In this document: one piece after another, positions 19,618-28,086 of the stretch | Layout: every line of letters starts with the position of its first letter | How positions within the stretch are numbered: position 1 is the stretch's first letter | Position numbers and translations under genes: made by a program | From: Comamonas terrigena NBRC 13299 | GTDB taxonomy: Bacteria; Pseudomonadota; Gammaproteobacteria; Burkholderiales; Burkholderiaceae_C | Length of the DNA stretch: 64,000 bases | Assembly (NCBI RefSeq): GCF_006740045.1 | Contig: NZ_AP019749.1 | Span: 124,001-188,000, forward strand | Direction: 5' to 3' | The notes under the pieces: model-generated | Databases searched by the model: none | What the model was told of the DNA's origin: nothing | What the model saw: only the letters and a program-made list of their open reading frames with translations

Positions 19618-20775
19618 TCAGATCGGCACCGCCTGGCGTCCGGCACGCGTGCGCGCAATGATGGTTTTCATGATCTGGGCGGTGCCGTCGCCGATCTGAA
19701 AGCCCAGCACATCGCGCAGGCGCTGCTCCATCAGACCGCGGTCATAGCCGCCATGCCCATGGGTCAGCAGGCACTGGTGAATGGCGTCGTAGGCCAGCTT
19801 CGGGGCCCACCATTTGCACATCGCGGCCTCGGCGCTGTGCGGCAGATGGCGGTCCTTGAGCCACAGCGCCTGCAGGCACAGCAGCCGCGCGGCGGTGACC
19901 TGGGTGTCGAAATCCGCCAGCGGGTGGCTGACACCCTGGAACGCCGTCAGCGGTGCGCCAAAGGCCTCGCGCTGTGCGGCATAGGCCCAGCTTTCGTCCA
20001 GCGCCGTGCGGGCCACGGACAGCACCTGCAGCCCGATCAGCGCGCGGGAAAAATCAAAGCCCTGCATCACCTGCACAAAGCCCTTGTTTTCCGCCCCCAG
20101 CCGGTGGTCGACGGGGACGCGCACATTCTCGAAGAACAGCGAACCCCGGCCGATGGCGCGCTGGCCATGGCAGTCGAAACGGCTGCGGGTGATTCCGGGC
20201 AGGTCCATAGGAACCAGCAGCGCGGTCACGCCATGGGCGCCGGACTCCACCGTGCCCGTACGCCCGAACACCACGGCAATGTCGCACTGGTCGGCGGCCG
20301 AGATCGATGTCTTCTCGCCATTCAGCAGATAGTGGTCGCCCTGGCGTTCCACCCGCAGGCGCAGGCTGGCAGCGTCCGATCCGCCGCGCGGCTCGGTCAG
20401 CGCAATCGCACACAGGGCCTCGCCGGCGATCAGCTTGTCCAGCCAGGGCTGCACCACGCTGCGCTCGCCGTGCTGGGACAGGATCTGTCCATTCAGCGAG
20501 GCCAGCAGATTGATGTAGCTCAGGGACAGATCCGCCGCCGCAATCGCTTCATGGATCACGCCGGCCGCCAGGCAGCCCATGCCCTGGCCGCCCACGGCTT
20601 CGGGCAGCTCGGGGGCGATGAAGCCCATCTGCCCCATCTCGCGCATCAGCGCACGGTCCAGCACGCGGGTCTGGTCCCGCTCCTGGAAACCCGGGGCCAC
20701 ACGGCCCTGGGCAAAGCGCTGGGCATGTTCGGCCAGCGTCAGCAGGTCATCGTCCAGATAGGGGTTCATGGCCAT
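19618..20775 (-). CDS. aliB: Cyclohexanecarboxyl-CoA dehydrogenase (AliB-like acyl-CoA dehydrogenase)
   Basis: 385 residues, acyl-CoA dehydrogenase family. FAD-binding parts include ALTEPRGGSDAASLRL and LLNGEKTSISAADQCD. The usual catalytic Glu position near the C-terminus (family YEGTxxI) reads GDGTAQI, giving Asp at residue 363. Alicyclic acyl-CoA dehydrogenases are reported to use an Asp base, so this fits AliB rather than a straight-chain enzyme. It would form cyclohex-1-ene-1-carboxyl-CoA. The gene lies 15 bases after badI in a tight operon. Confidence 0.82.
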   Translation of the reverse strand: MAMNPYLDDDLLTLAEHAQRFAQGRVAPGFQERDQTRVLDRALMREMGQMGFIAPELPEAVGGQGMGCLAAGVIHEAIAAADLSLSYINLLASLNGQILSQHGERSVVQPWLDKLIAGEALCAIALTEPRGGSDAASLRLRVERQGDHYLLNGEKTSISAADQCDIAVVFGRTGTVESGAHGVTALLVPMDLPGITRSRFDCHGQRAIGRGSLFFENVRVPVDHRLGAENKGFVQVMQGFDFSRALIGLQVLSVARTALDESWAYAAQREAFGAPLTAFQGVSHPLADFDTQVTAARLLCLQALWLKDRHLPHSAEAAMCKWWAPKLAYDAIHQCLLTHGHGGYDRGLMEQRLRDVLGFQIGDGTAQIMKTIIARTRAGRQAVPI

Positions 20776-20790
20776 TCCTTGGAGTGCGGG

Positions 20791-21573
20791 CTACTTCGCG
20801 TATTTGCGGAAATCGGGCTGGCGCTTGTCCTTCAGGGCGTTCACCCCCTCGCGCGACTCCTCGGTGTCGTAGTACAGCTTCAGCGCATACATGCCCATGC
20901 CGGCAATGCCCGCCTGGTGGGCCGTGTCCATGTTGAAGCTGCGCTTGGCAATGGCAATGGCCGTGGGGCTGCGCTGGCAGATGGTCTCGGCCCACTCCTG
21001 CACCGTGGCGTCCAGCTGGTCGTGCGGCACGCAGATATTGGCCAGCCCCATGTCCACGGCCTCCTGGCCGGAATAGCGCTTGTTCAGGTACCAGATCTCG
21101 CGCGCCTTCTTCTCGCCCACCACACGGGCCAGAAAGGCCGTGCCGTAGCCGGGGTCGACCGAGCCCATCTTGGGCCCCACCTGGCCCAGGATGGCCTTGT
21201 CGGACACGATGGTCAGATCGCAGATGGTGGCCAGCACATTGCCGCCGCCGATGGCATAGCCCTGCACGCGGGCAATCACCGGCTTGGGCACATCGCGGAT
21301 GGCGGTGTGCAGCTCTTCCATCGGCAGGCCGATGGTGCCGCGCCCGTCATAGTTGCCGTTGTGGGCCGACTGGTCGCCACCGGTGCAGAAGGCCTTGTCG
21401 CCCGCACCGGCCAGCACGATGCAGCCCACGTCGCGGTCATAGCCCGCCTTGTTCAGCGCCCGGATGATCTCGTCGCAGGTCTGGCCGCGAAACGCGTTCA
21501 TCTTGTCGGGGCGGTTGATGGTGATCCAGGCCACACCGTTCCGGATCTCGTAGAGGATGTCTTCGAATTGCAT
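20791..21573 (-). CDS. badI: 2-ketocyclohexanecarboxyl-CoA hydrolase (BadI)
   Basis: 260 residues, crotonase superfamily, MenB-like. From memory the sequence resembles Rhodopseudomonas palustris BadI closely over its whole length. Examples are MQFEDILYEIRNGVAWI at the start, FCTGGDQSAHNGNYDGRG, the oxyanion loop YAIGGGNVLATICDL, GPKMGSVDPGYGTAFLARVV and AIAKRSFNMDTAHQAGIAG. BadI hydrolytically opens the ring of 2-ketocyclohexane-1-carboxyl-CoA to pimelyl-CoA. It lies 16 bases after badH. A generic enoyl-CoA hydratase is unlikely given the context and these motifs. Confidence 0.92.
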   Translation of the reverse strand: MQFEDILYEIRNGVAWITINRPDKMNAFRGQTCDEIIRALNKAGYDRDVGCIVLAGAGDKAFCTGGDQSAHNGNYDGRGTIGLPMEELHTAIRDVPKPVIARVQGYAIGGGNVLATICDLTIVSDKAILGQVGPKMGSVDPGYGTAFLARVVGEKKAREIWYLNKRYSGQEAVDMGLANICVPHDQLDATVQEWAETICQRSPTAIAIAKRSFNMDTAHQAGIAGMGMYALKLYYDTEESREGVNALKDKRQPDFRKYAK

Positions 21574-21589
21574 AGCAGTCTCCCTGGCC

Positions 21590-22357
21590 TCAGCCGTTCA
21601 TGGTCAATCCGCCGGACACGCTGAGCACCTGGCCGGTAATGAAGCCCGCGTCATCGCTGGCAAAGAAAGCAATGGCCGCAGCCAGGTCCTGGGGCTGGCC
21701 CAGGCGCCCCAGCGGAATGGCCTTGGTGAAGGCCTCGCGCAGCTTCTCCGGGTTGGGTGCGGCATCGGTCACCCCGGCCAGCAAGGCGGTGTCGGTGGGG
21801 CCGGGGCAGACCACGTTCACGGTGATGCCGTGGCGGGCATGCTCGCGTGCCAGGGTCTTGGAAAAAGCCACCAGCCCGCCCTTGCAGGCGGCATAGACGG
21901 CTTCCCCCGAAGAACCGACGCGGGCCGCATCGGAGGCCACGTTGACAATGCGGCCGCCGCGCCGCGCCACCATGTCCGGCAGCACGCTGTGGTGCATGTG
22001 CAGTGCCCCCACCAGGTTGATGGCAATCAGCCGCTCCCATTCGTCCGGGGCGGTCTGTGCAAAGGGCTTGAAGACATCCCAGCCCGCGTTGTTGACCAGC
22101 ACATCCACCGGCCCGAAAGCGGTGTGCACGGCCTGGACGGCGGCATCCACCTCGCTGCGGCGGGTGATGTCTGCCGCCACGGCCAGCGCCTTGCCCCCTG
22201 CGGCGGTGATGCGCTGCGCCGTGGCCTGGGCTGCCGCCAGGTCGCGGTCCAGCACGGCGACCTGGGCGCCTTCCTGCGCCAGGCGCTCGCATGTCGCGTT
22301 GCCGATGCCGCCACCGCCCCCGGTGACAATGACGGTCTTGCCTGCCAAACCTTGCAT
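21590..22357 (-). CDS. badH: 2-hydroxycyclohexanecarboxyl-CoA dehydrogenase (BadH)
   Basis: 255 residues from ATG 22357, chosen for the CAGGAGG upstream; an 18-codon extension is rejected. SDR fold with TGGGGGIG, NNAGWDVFKPF, ASDAARVGSSGEAVYAACKG (Ser and Tyr-x-x-x-Lys) and the BadH-like tail DDAGFITGQVLSVSGG. Sequence blocks such as EWERLIAINLVGALHMHHSV match the R. palustris enzyme as recalled. It oxidises the 2-hydroxy thioester to the 2-keto form, the substrate of BadI. First gene of badH-badI-aliB-aliA, divergent from badR. Confidence 0.92.
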   Translation of the reverse strand: MQGLAGKTVIVTGGGGGIGNATCERLAQEGAQVAVLDRDLAAAQATAQRITAAGGKALAVAADITRRSEVDAAVQAVHTAFGPVDVLVNNAGWDVFKPFAQTAPDEWERLIAINLVGALHMHHSVLPDMVARRGGRIVNVASDAARVGSSGEAVYAACKGGLVAFSKTLAREHARHGITVNVVCPGPTDTALLAGVTDAAPNPEKLREAFTKAIPLGRLGQPQDLAAAIAFFASDDAGFITGQVLSVSGGLTMNG

Positions 22358-22416
22358 AAAGCCTCCTGAGCTGCTTGCCGTGGCCGATGCATTTCGGCCA
22401 CTTGATGGCAATTAGG

Positions 22417-22430
22417 TAAATATGTTGTCT
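22417..22430. promoter_or_regulatory. Candidate BadR site in the badH-badR intergenic region
   Basis: TAAATATGTTGTCT lies between the divergent genes. Its core AAATATGTTG recurs at 22565-22574 inside badR, where it is part of the interrupted palindrome TGCAA-ATATG-TTGCA (22562-22576). MarR proteins bind such sites as dimers; binding here is inferred. Confidence 0.4.
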
Positions 22431-22484
22431 TATTATTGAGTGGCGCATGCGCGCTTGGCAACCCAGGAGTGAAGGAGAATTCCC

Positions 22485-23009
22485 ATGGATAACCCGAACA
22501 AAACACCGCAAGAAGCCGAGATGGAACTGGCGAATCGCATCTTCTTTCGCCTGTATCAATGTGCAAATATGTTGCATAAAACTGGCAGCCGTGCGGTGGA
22601 GCAGCAGGGCCTGACCACCCAGCAATGGGCGGTGCTGGGCGCGCTGTCGCGGCCGGATGCCAAGGCGGGCATGGGGGTGGGGGAGCTGGCGCGCTATCTG
22701 ATGGTCAGCCGCCAGAACCTGTCCGGTCTGGTGGGGCGCATGGAGCGCGACGGGCATGTGGAGCTGGCGGCCGATCCGCAGGACCGGCGTGCGCGCCTGA
22801 TCCGCATGACGGATCGGGGCCAGCATGTCTGGCAGCAGGAGGCGCAGGAACACATCCGCCGCTACTACGGCCAGGCGCTGGCGGATTTCTCGGTGGGGGA
22901 CATGGCCCACCTGCTGCACTATCTGCTCAAGCTGCTGGGCAATATGCAGACCATTGACGCCGCCCATGGCGGCGACGATGCGGCCGCGCCGCAGGACGCA
23001 GCCGCATAA
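22485..23009 (+). CDS. badR: MarR-family regulator of alicyclic acid degradation (BadR-like)
   Basis: 174 residues from ATG 22485, preceded by AAGGAGAA. MarR winged-helix features are AVEQQGLTTQQWAVLGALSR, GVGELARYLMVSRQNLSGLVGRMERDG (recognition helix) and DPQDRRARLIRMTDRG (wing). In R. palustris the MarR protein BadR represses the cyclohexanecarboxylate genes and is relieved by 2-ketocyclohexanecarboxyl-CoA. The divergent position next to badH supports the same role. A repeated AAATATGTTG element lies before and inside the gene, suggesting autoregulation. Confidence 0.8.
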   Translation: MDNPNKTPQEAEMELANRIFFRLYQCANMLHKTGSRAVEQQGLTTQQWAVLGALSRPDAKAGMGVGELARYLMVSRQNLSGLVGRMERDGHVELAADPQDRRARLIRMTDRGQHVWQQEAQEHIRRYYGQALADFSVGDMAHLLHYLLKLLGNMQTIDAAHGGDDAAAPQDAAA

Positions 23010-23034
23010 AAAAAGGCCTGCACACGGCAGGCCT
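23008..23034 (-). terminator. Terminator of fpr
   Basis: AGGCCTGC (23014-23021) pairs with GCAGGCCT (23027-23034). On the minus strand the stem is followed by T7, about 45 bases after the fpr stop. It overlaps the badR stop codon and may also stop badR. Confidence 0.75.
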
Positions 23035-23078
23035 GGGGGAGCCGCACGCGGCTCCGGGCTCGGCGCAGGGCGCGGAGC

Positions 23079-23852
23079 TTACTTTTCCACGAAGGCGCGT
23101 TCGATCACGAAGTCGCCCGGGGTGGTGGTGTTGCCTTCCTTGAAGCCGCGCTCTTCCAGCATTTCCTTGAGCTCGGCCAGCATGGCGGGGCTGCCGCACA
23201 GCATGATGCGGTCGGTTTCGGGGTTCAGCGCGGGCAGGCCCAGGTTCTGCGGGAAGGTGCCGGCATTGATCTGGTCCGAAATACGGCCCTGGTTGCGGAA
23301 GGGCTCGCGCGTGACCGTGGGGTAGTAGTGCAACTTGCCCTGGACGATGTCGCCCAGGAATTCGTGCTCGGGCAGTTCCTTCTCGAACAGCTCCTGGTAG
23401 GCCAGCTCTTCCACCTGGCGCACGCCGTGCACCACGACCACGTTGTCGAAACGCTCATAGGTCTCGGGGTCGCGGGCCACGGCCAGCCAGGGCGCCAAGC
23501 CGGTGCCGGTGCCGATCAGGTACAGGTTCTTGCCGGGCAGCAGGTAGTCGATCAGCAGCGTGCCGGTGGGCTTCTTGCCGACGATGATGGTGTCGCCCAC
23601 CTGGATGTTCTGCAGCTTCGAGGTCAGCGGGCCGTCCGGCACCTTGATGGACAGGAACTCCAGGTGTTCCTCGTAGTTCGGGCTGGCGATGGAATAGGCT
23701 CGCAGCAGGGGCTTGCCGTTCACCTTCAGGCCGATCATCGTGAAATGGCCGTTGGAGAAACGCAGCGCGGTATCCCGCGTCGTGGTGAAGGAGAAAAGGC
23801 GGTCGGTCCAGTGGTGAACGGACAACACGCGTTCTTCGAGAAAAGCACTCAT
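23079..23852 (-). CDS. fpr: Ferredoxin--NADP(+) reductase
   Basis: 257 residues from ATG 23852, where the conserved protein starts (MSAFLEERVLSVHHWTDRLF). FAD-binding motif RAYSIASPNYEEHLEF, NADP-binding LIGTGTGLAPWLAVARDPE, and the C-terminal IERAFVEK tail of bacterial Fpr are present. It transfers electrons between NADPH and ferredoxin or flavodoxin in the cytosol, supporting oxidative-stress defence and reductive enzymes. It stands alone, between badR and the second Liv operon. Confidence 0.93.
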   Translation of the reverse strand: MSAFLEERVLSVHHWTDRLFSFTTTRDTALRFSNGHFTMIGLKVNGKPLLRAYSIASPNYEEHLEFLSIKVPDGPLTSKLQNIQVGDTIIVGKKPTGTLLIDYLLPGKNLYLIGTGTGLAPWLAVARDPETYERFDNVVVVHGVRQVEELAYQELFEKELPEHEFLGDIVQGKLHYYPTVTREPFRNQGRISDQINAGTFPQNLGLPALNPETDRIMLCGSPAMLAELKEMLEERGFKEGNTTTPGDFVIERAFVEK

Positions 23853-24095
23853 GATGGCAAAGATGGGTGGTGTCTGAAAAAGCGATGCCTGGACGCTGCA
23901 GGGCAGCGAACAGACGCCGGGCCAGCGGACGGTGGCGGAAAGCTTCGGGGGCTGGCGCATCGCAATGCGTGGCGTGGAGGCTTTGTGGCGGCCGGGCAGA
24001 CCATCGGGTTAACGCGATATTGTCCGGCAAATGCTGGCAAAAGGGTACAGTTCGAGGCCTTGTCTTGATATGGATGCGTAATAAGGAGAATGACG

Positions 24096-25313
24096 ATGTC
24101 CACATCCTATGGGTCGTGTATGCGCTGGAGCCTGCCGTTGCTGACCCTGGCCGCCGCACCAGCCTGGGCACAGGCGGTGCTCAAGATCGGTGAAATCAAT
24201 AGCTACAAAGCCATGCCAGCCTTCCTGGAACCCTATAAAAAGGGGATGGATCTGGCGGTGGAGCAGATCAATGCCTCGGGCGGCCTGCTGGGCAAGAAGG
24301 TGCAGCTGGTCATCCGCGACGACAACGGCAACCCCGGCGATGCCGTGCGCGCGGCCGAAGAGCTCTACACCCGCGAGAAGGTCGATGTGCTCACCGGCAG
24401 CTTTCTGTCGCATGTGGGCATGGCACTGACCGATTACGCAGGCCAGAAGAAGCGCTTTTTCCTGGCATCCGAGACGCTGACCGACAAGGTGGTCTGGGAA
24501 AACGGCAACCGCTACACCTACCGCCTGCGCGGCTCCACCTACATGCAGACCGCCATGCTGGTGAAGGAGGCCGTTAAGCTGAGGAAAAAGCGCTGGGCCA
24601 TCGTCTACCCCAATTACGAATACGGCCAGTCGGCAGTCGCCACCTTCAAGAAGCTGATGAAGGAAGCCCAGCCGGACATCGAATTTGTGGCGGAACAGGC
24701 GCCCGCCCTGGGCAAGATCGACGCCGGCTCGGTGGTCCAGGCCCTGGCCGATGCCAAGCCCGATGCCATTTTCAACGTGCTGTTCTCGGTGGACCTGGGC
24801 AAGTTCGTGCGCGAAGGCAACACCCGTGGCCTGTTCAAGGACCGCGCCGTGGTGGGCCTGCTCTCGGGCGAGCCCGAATACCTGGACGCGCTGCGCCAGG
24901 AGGCCCCTGAAGGCTGGATCGTCACCGGCTACCCCTGGTACGGCATCCAGACCCCCGAGCACCAGGCCTTCCTGAAGGCTTATGAAGCCAAGTTCAAGGA
25001 CTACCCGCGCCTGGGCTCCATCGTGGGCTACAACGCCATCCAGTCGCTGGCGGCCGGCATCAAGAAGGCCAACAGCACCGACACTGAAAAGCTGATCGCC
25101 GCCTTCAAGGGCCTGCCGGTGAACACCCCCTGGGGCACCATCACCTACCGGGCCCAGGACAACCAGTCCACCATGGGCGCGTTCGTGGGCAAGACCACCT
25201 ACAGCCAGAAGATGCAGCGCGGCATCATGACCGACTTCTACTATGCCGACGGCAAGGACTACCAGCCTTCGGATGAGGCGGTCAAGAAACTCCGTCCCGC
25301 CAGCGCGCAATAA
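24096..25313 (+). CDS. Periplasmic substrate-binding protein of the second Liv transporter
   Basis: 405 residues from ATG 24096. An ATG at 24090 is in frame, but only one base separates it from the AAGGAGA, so the second ATG is better spaced. The signal peptide is WSLPLLTLAAAPAWA, cleaved before QAVLKIGEIN. Type I binding fold; the conserved segments YKKGMDLAVEQINASGGLLG and RDDNGNPGDAVRAAEELYT are visible. It differs clearly from the first Liv binding protein, so the two transporters should have different substrates. A fused permease and two ATPases follow. Confidence 0.9.
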   Translation: MSTSYGSCMRWSLPLLTLAAAPAWAQAVLKIGEINSYKAMPAFLEPYKKGMDLAVEQINASGGLLGKKVQLVIRDDNGNPGDAVRAAEELYTREKVDVLTGSFLSHVGMALTDYAGQKKRFFLASETLTDKVVWENGNRYTYRLRGSTYMQTAMLVKEAVKLRKKRWAIVYPNYEYGQSAVATFKKLMKEAQPDIEFVAEQAPALGKIDAGSVVQALADAKPDAIFNVLFSVDLGKFVREGNTRGLFKDRAVVGLLSGEPEYLDALRQEAPEGWIVTGYPWYGIQTPEHQAFLKAYEAKFKDYPRLGSIVGYNAIQSLAAGIKKANSTDTEKLIAAFKGLPVNTPWGTITYRAQDNQSTMGAFVGKTTYSQKMQRGIMTDFYYADGKDYQPSDEAVKKLRPASAQ

Positions 25314-25420
25314 TTGCGTCTTTGGCTGACAGCCACCTTGGCGACCAGTGCACATGCTGGCCCGCCCGGGTGGCTTTTTCACACCCGCAGGAAAGATATG
25401 TTGCGAACGAGGAGCTCGGC

Positions 25421-27328
25421 ATGAGCGCATCCGGCCTGCTGGCCCAGTTGCTGAATGGGCTGGCCAGCGCATCGTCGCTGTTTCTGGTGTCGGTGGGGCT
25501 GTCGCTGATCTTCGGCGTCACCCGCACCATCAATTTCGCCCACGGATCGTTCTTCATGCTGGGGGCGTTCATGGCCTTCAGCAGCGTCGAGCACCTGGCG
25601 CCGCACATCGGCTTCTGGCCCGCGCTGCTGCTGGCACCGCTGGCCTGCGGCCTGCTGGGCGCGCTCACCGAGATGCTGCTGCTGCGCCGCATCTACCAGG
25701 CGCCCGAGCTGTTCCAGCTGCTGGCCACGTTCGCGCTGGTGCTGGTCATCAAGGATGCCGTGCTGTGGCTGTGGGGGCCGGAAGAGCTGTTCGGGCCGCG
25801 CGCGGCGGGCTTTGAAGGCTCGGTGGAAATCCTGGGCCGCCAGTTCCCCGCCTATGACCTGCTGCTGATTGCCGTCGGCCCGCTGGTGCTGCTGGGCCTG
25901 ACCCTGCTGCTGGCCAAAACCCGCTTCGGCATCCTGGTGCGGGCGGCCACGCAGGACCGGGAAATGGTGGGGGCCCTGGGCGTGAACCAGGCCTGGCTGT
26001 TCACGGCGGTGTTTGCCCTGGGCACCTTGCTGGCGGGGCTGGGCGGTGCGCTGCAGCTGCCGCGTGAGCCGGCCAGCCTGGAGATGGACATGCTGACCAT
26101 CGGCGCGGCCTTCGTGGTGGTGGTGGTGGGCGGCATGGGCAGTATTCCCGGCGCCTTCATTGCCGCGCTGCTGGTGGCCGAACTTAAGGCCATTTGCATC
26201 TGGCTGGGCGTGCAGGAGATTGGCGGCGTGGAGGTGTCGTTCTCCAAGCTCACGCTGGTGGTCGAATTCCTTGTGATGGCCGTGGTGCTGGTCTGGCGCC
26301 CCTGGGGCCTGCTGGGCAAGCCCCAGGCCCTGGCCCGCAGCGGCGGGGAACCCGAACAGCCGCTGCGGGCCCCCGGTCGTGGGGCATCGGCCGCGTGGCT
26401 GGGCCTGGTCGCCGCCCTGGTGCTGTTTCCGCTGGCCGCCGGAGACGCCGGCAGCTATGCCACCGTGCTGCTGACCGACATCTTCATCGCGGCCCTGCTG
26501 GCGGCCAGCCTGCACTTCATCGTGGGCCCGGGCGGCATGCATTCCTTCGGCCATGCGGCCTATTTCGGCCTGGGCGCCTACGGCGCGGCGCTGCTGGTGC
26601 GCCAGCTGGATCTGCCCATGGCGGCCGCGCTGCTGCTGGGCCCGCTGGTGGCGGCCGGCGGGGCGCTGCTCTACGGCTGGTTCTGCGTGCGGCTGTCGGG
26701 CGTGTACCTGACCATGCTGACGCTGGCGTTCGCACAGATCAGCTGGGCCATCGTCTTTCAGTGGGACCGCTTCACCGGCGGCAGCAACGGTCTCACGGGC
26801 GTGTGGCCGCCGGAATGGGCCTCGCAGGGTGCGACCTTCTACTGGCTGGCGCTGGCGGTGTGCGCGGCCGGCCTGTATCTGCTGCGGCGCATGCTGTTTG
26901 CCCCGCTGGGCTTTGCGCTGCGGGCCGCGCGCGATTCCGCGCTGCGCGCGGACGCCATCGGTATCGACGTGCGCCGCGTGCAGTGGACCGCGTTCGTCAT
27001 TGCCGGGCTGCTGGCCGGCCTGGCCGGTGCGCTGTTTGCGTTCAGCAAGGGCGGCGTGGCGCCGGATGCCATGTCGGTCACCAAATCCGTCGACGCGCTG
27101 GTGATGGTGCTGCTGGGCGGCGTGCAGACGCTGGCCGGCCCCGTGGTCGGGGCTGCCGCCTTCACCTGGCTGCATGACACCGTGGCGCGCAACACCGAAT
27201 ACTGGCGTGCGCTGCTGGGCGGCATCATGTTGGTGCTGGTGCTGCTGTTTCCCCAGGGCCTGTCGGGCTTTGTGCAGATGCTGTGGGCGCGGCTGGTGTC
27301 GCGCAAGGTGCAGGGAGCTGCCGCATGA
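25421..27328 (+). CDS. Fused LivH-LivM ABC transporter permease
   Basis: 635 residues from ATG 25421. The first ~300 residues are LivH-like (LLNGLASASSLFLVSVGLSL, NFAHGSFFMLGAFMAF, VVVVVGGMGSIPGAFIAAL). After a Pro/Gly-rich linker (about residues 305-325), a LivM-like half begins (GGMHSFGHAAYFGLGAYGAA, RLSGVYLTMLTLAFAQI, RADAIGIDVRRVQW). One chain thus supplies both halves of the channel. Such fusions are known but less common than separate subunits. Its stop overlaps the livG start (ATGA). Confidence 0.9.
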   Translation: MSASGLLAQLLNGLASASSLFLVSVGLSLIFGVTRTINFAHGSFFMLGAFMAFSSVEHLAPHIGFWPALLLAPLACGLLGALTEMLLLRRIYQAPELFQLLATFALVLVIKDAVLWLWGPEELFGPRAAGFEGSVEILGRQFPAYDLLLIAVGPLVLLGLTLLLAKTRFGILVRAATQDREMVGALGVNQAWLFTAVFALGTLLAGLGGALQLPREPASLEMDMLTIGAAFVVVVVGGMGSIPGAFIAALLVAELKAICIWLGVQEIGGVEVSFSKLTLVVEFLVMAVVLVWRPWGLLGKPQALARSGGEPEQPLRAPGRGASAAWLGLVAALVLFPLAAGDAGSYATVLLTDIFIAALLAASLHFIVGPGGMHSFGHAAYFGLGAYGAALLVRQLDLPMAAALLLGPLVAAGGALLYGWFCVRLSGVYLTMLTLAFAQISWAIVFQWDRFTGGSNGLTGVWPPEWASQGATFYWLALAVCAAGLYLLRRMLFAPLGFALRAARDSALRADAIGIDVRRVQWTAFVIAGLLAGLAGALFAFSKGGVAPDAMSVTKSVDALVMVLLGGVQTLAGPVVGAAAFTWLHDTVARNTEYWRALLGGIMLVLVLLFPQGLSGFVQMLWARLVSRKVQGAAA

Positions 27329-28086
27329 ACCTGCTGCAAGTGACGAATCTCAGCAAGGCCTTCGGCGGCGTGCAGGCGGTGCAGAACGTGTCGCTGGCGC
27401 TGCAGGCAGGCGAGCTGCTGGCGCTGATCGGCCCCAACGGTGCGGGCAAGAGCACCACCTTCAACATGGTGGGCGGCCAGCTGGCGCCCGACAGCGGCCA
27501 GGTGCTGCTCAACGGCCAGGACATCACCGGTCTGCCGCCGCGCGCCGTGTGGCGCCGGGGCGTGGGCCGCACCTTCCAGGTGGCCCAGACCTTTGCCACG
27601 CTGACGGTGTCCGAGAACGTGCAGATGGCGCTGCTGTCGACCGACCGCCGCATCTTCCACTGGTGGCGCCGCGCCACCGCCCACCGCCGCAGCGATGCAC
27701 TGGCGCTGCTGGCACAGGTGGGCATGGATGCCCAGGCCGACCGCCCCTGCAGCGAGCTGGCCTACGGCGATGTGAAGCGGGTGGAGCTGGCCATGGCGCT
27801 GGCCCACAACCCCCAGCTGCTGCTGATGGACGAGCCCACCGCCGGCATGGCGCCTGGCGAGCGCGTGGCGCTGATGCAGCTCACGCGCCAGATCGCCCGG
27901 CAGCGGCGCATGGGCGTGCTGTTCACCGAGCACAGCATGGACGTGGTGTTCGGCCAGGCCGACCGCGTGGCCGTGCTGGTGCGCGGCCAGCTGCTGGCCG
28001 AAGGTACGCCGCAGGCCATCCGGGCGGATGCCCGGGTGCAGCAGGCGTATTTGGGGACCGGATTGGTGCTGGAGAAACAGAAATGA
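27325..28086 (+). CDS. livG: ABC transporter ATP-binding protein LivG (second system)
   Basis: 253 residues. Walker A GPNGAGKSTTFN near residue 35, LivG-type FQVAQTFATLTVSENVQMAL, Walker B LLLMDEPTAGMAPGER and switch His in FTEHSMDVVF. The signature region reads CSELAYGDVKRVELAMAL, a LivG-type variant of LSGG. It overlaps the fused permease and the next ATPase by four bases each, so the operon is translationally coupled. It energises the fused permease. Confidence 0.92.
   Translation: MNLLQVTNLSKAFGGVQAVQNVSLALQAGELLALIGPNGAGKSTTFNMVGGQLAPDSGQVLLNGQDITGLPPRAVWRRGVGRTFQVAQTFATLTVSENVQMALLSTDRRIFHWWRRATAHRRSDALALLAQVGMDAQADRPCSELAYGDVKRVELAMALAHNPQLLLMDEPTAGMAPGERVALMQLTRQIARQRRMGVLFTEHSMDVVFGQADRVAVLVRGQLLAEGTPQAIRADARVQQAYLGTGLVLEKQK

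Noticed and set aside
20791..21573. Generic enoyl-CoA hydratase or the missing BadK
   Set aside because: The MenB-like motifs and near-identity of blocks to BadI (as recalled) fit the ring-opening hydrolase.
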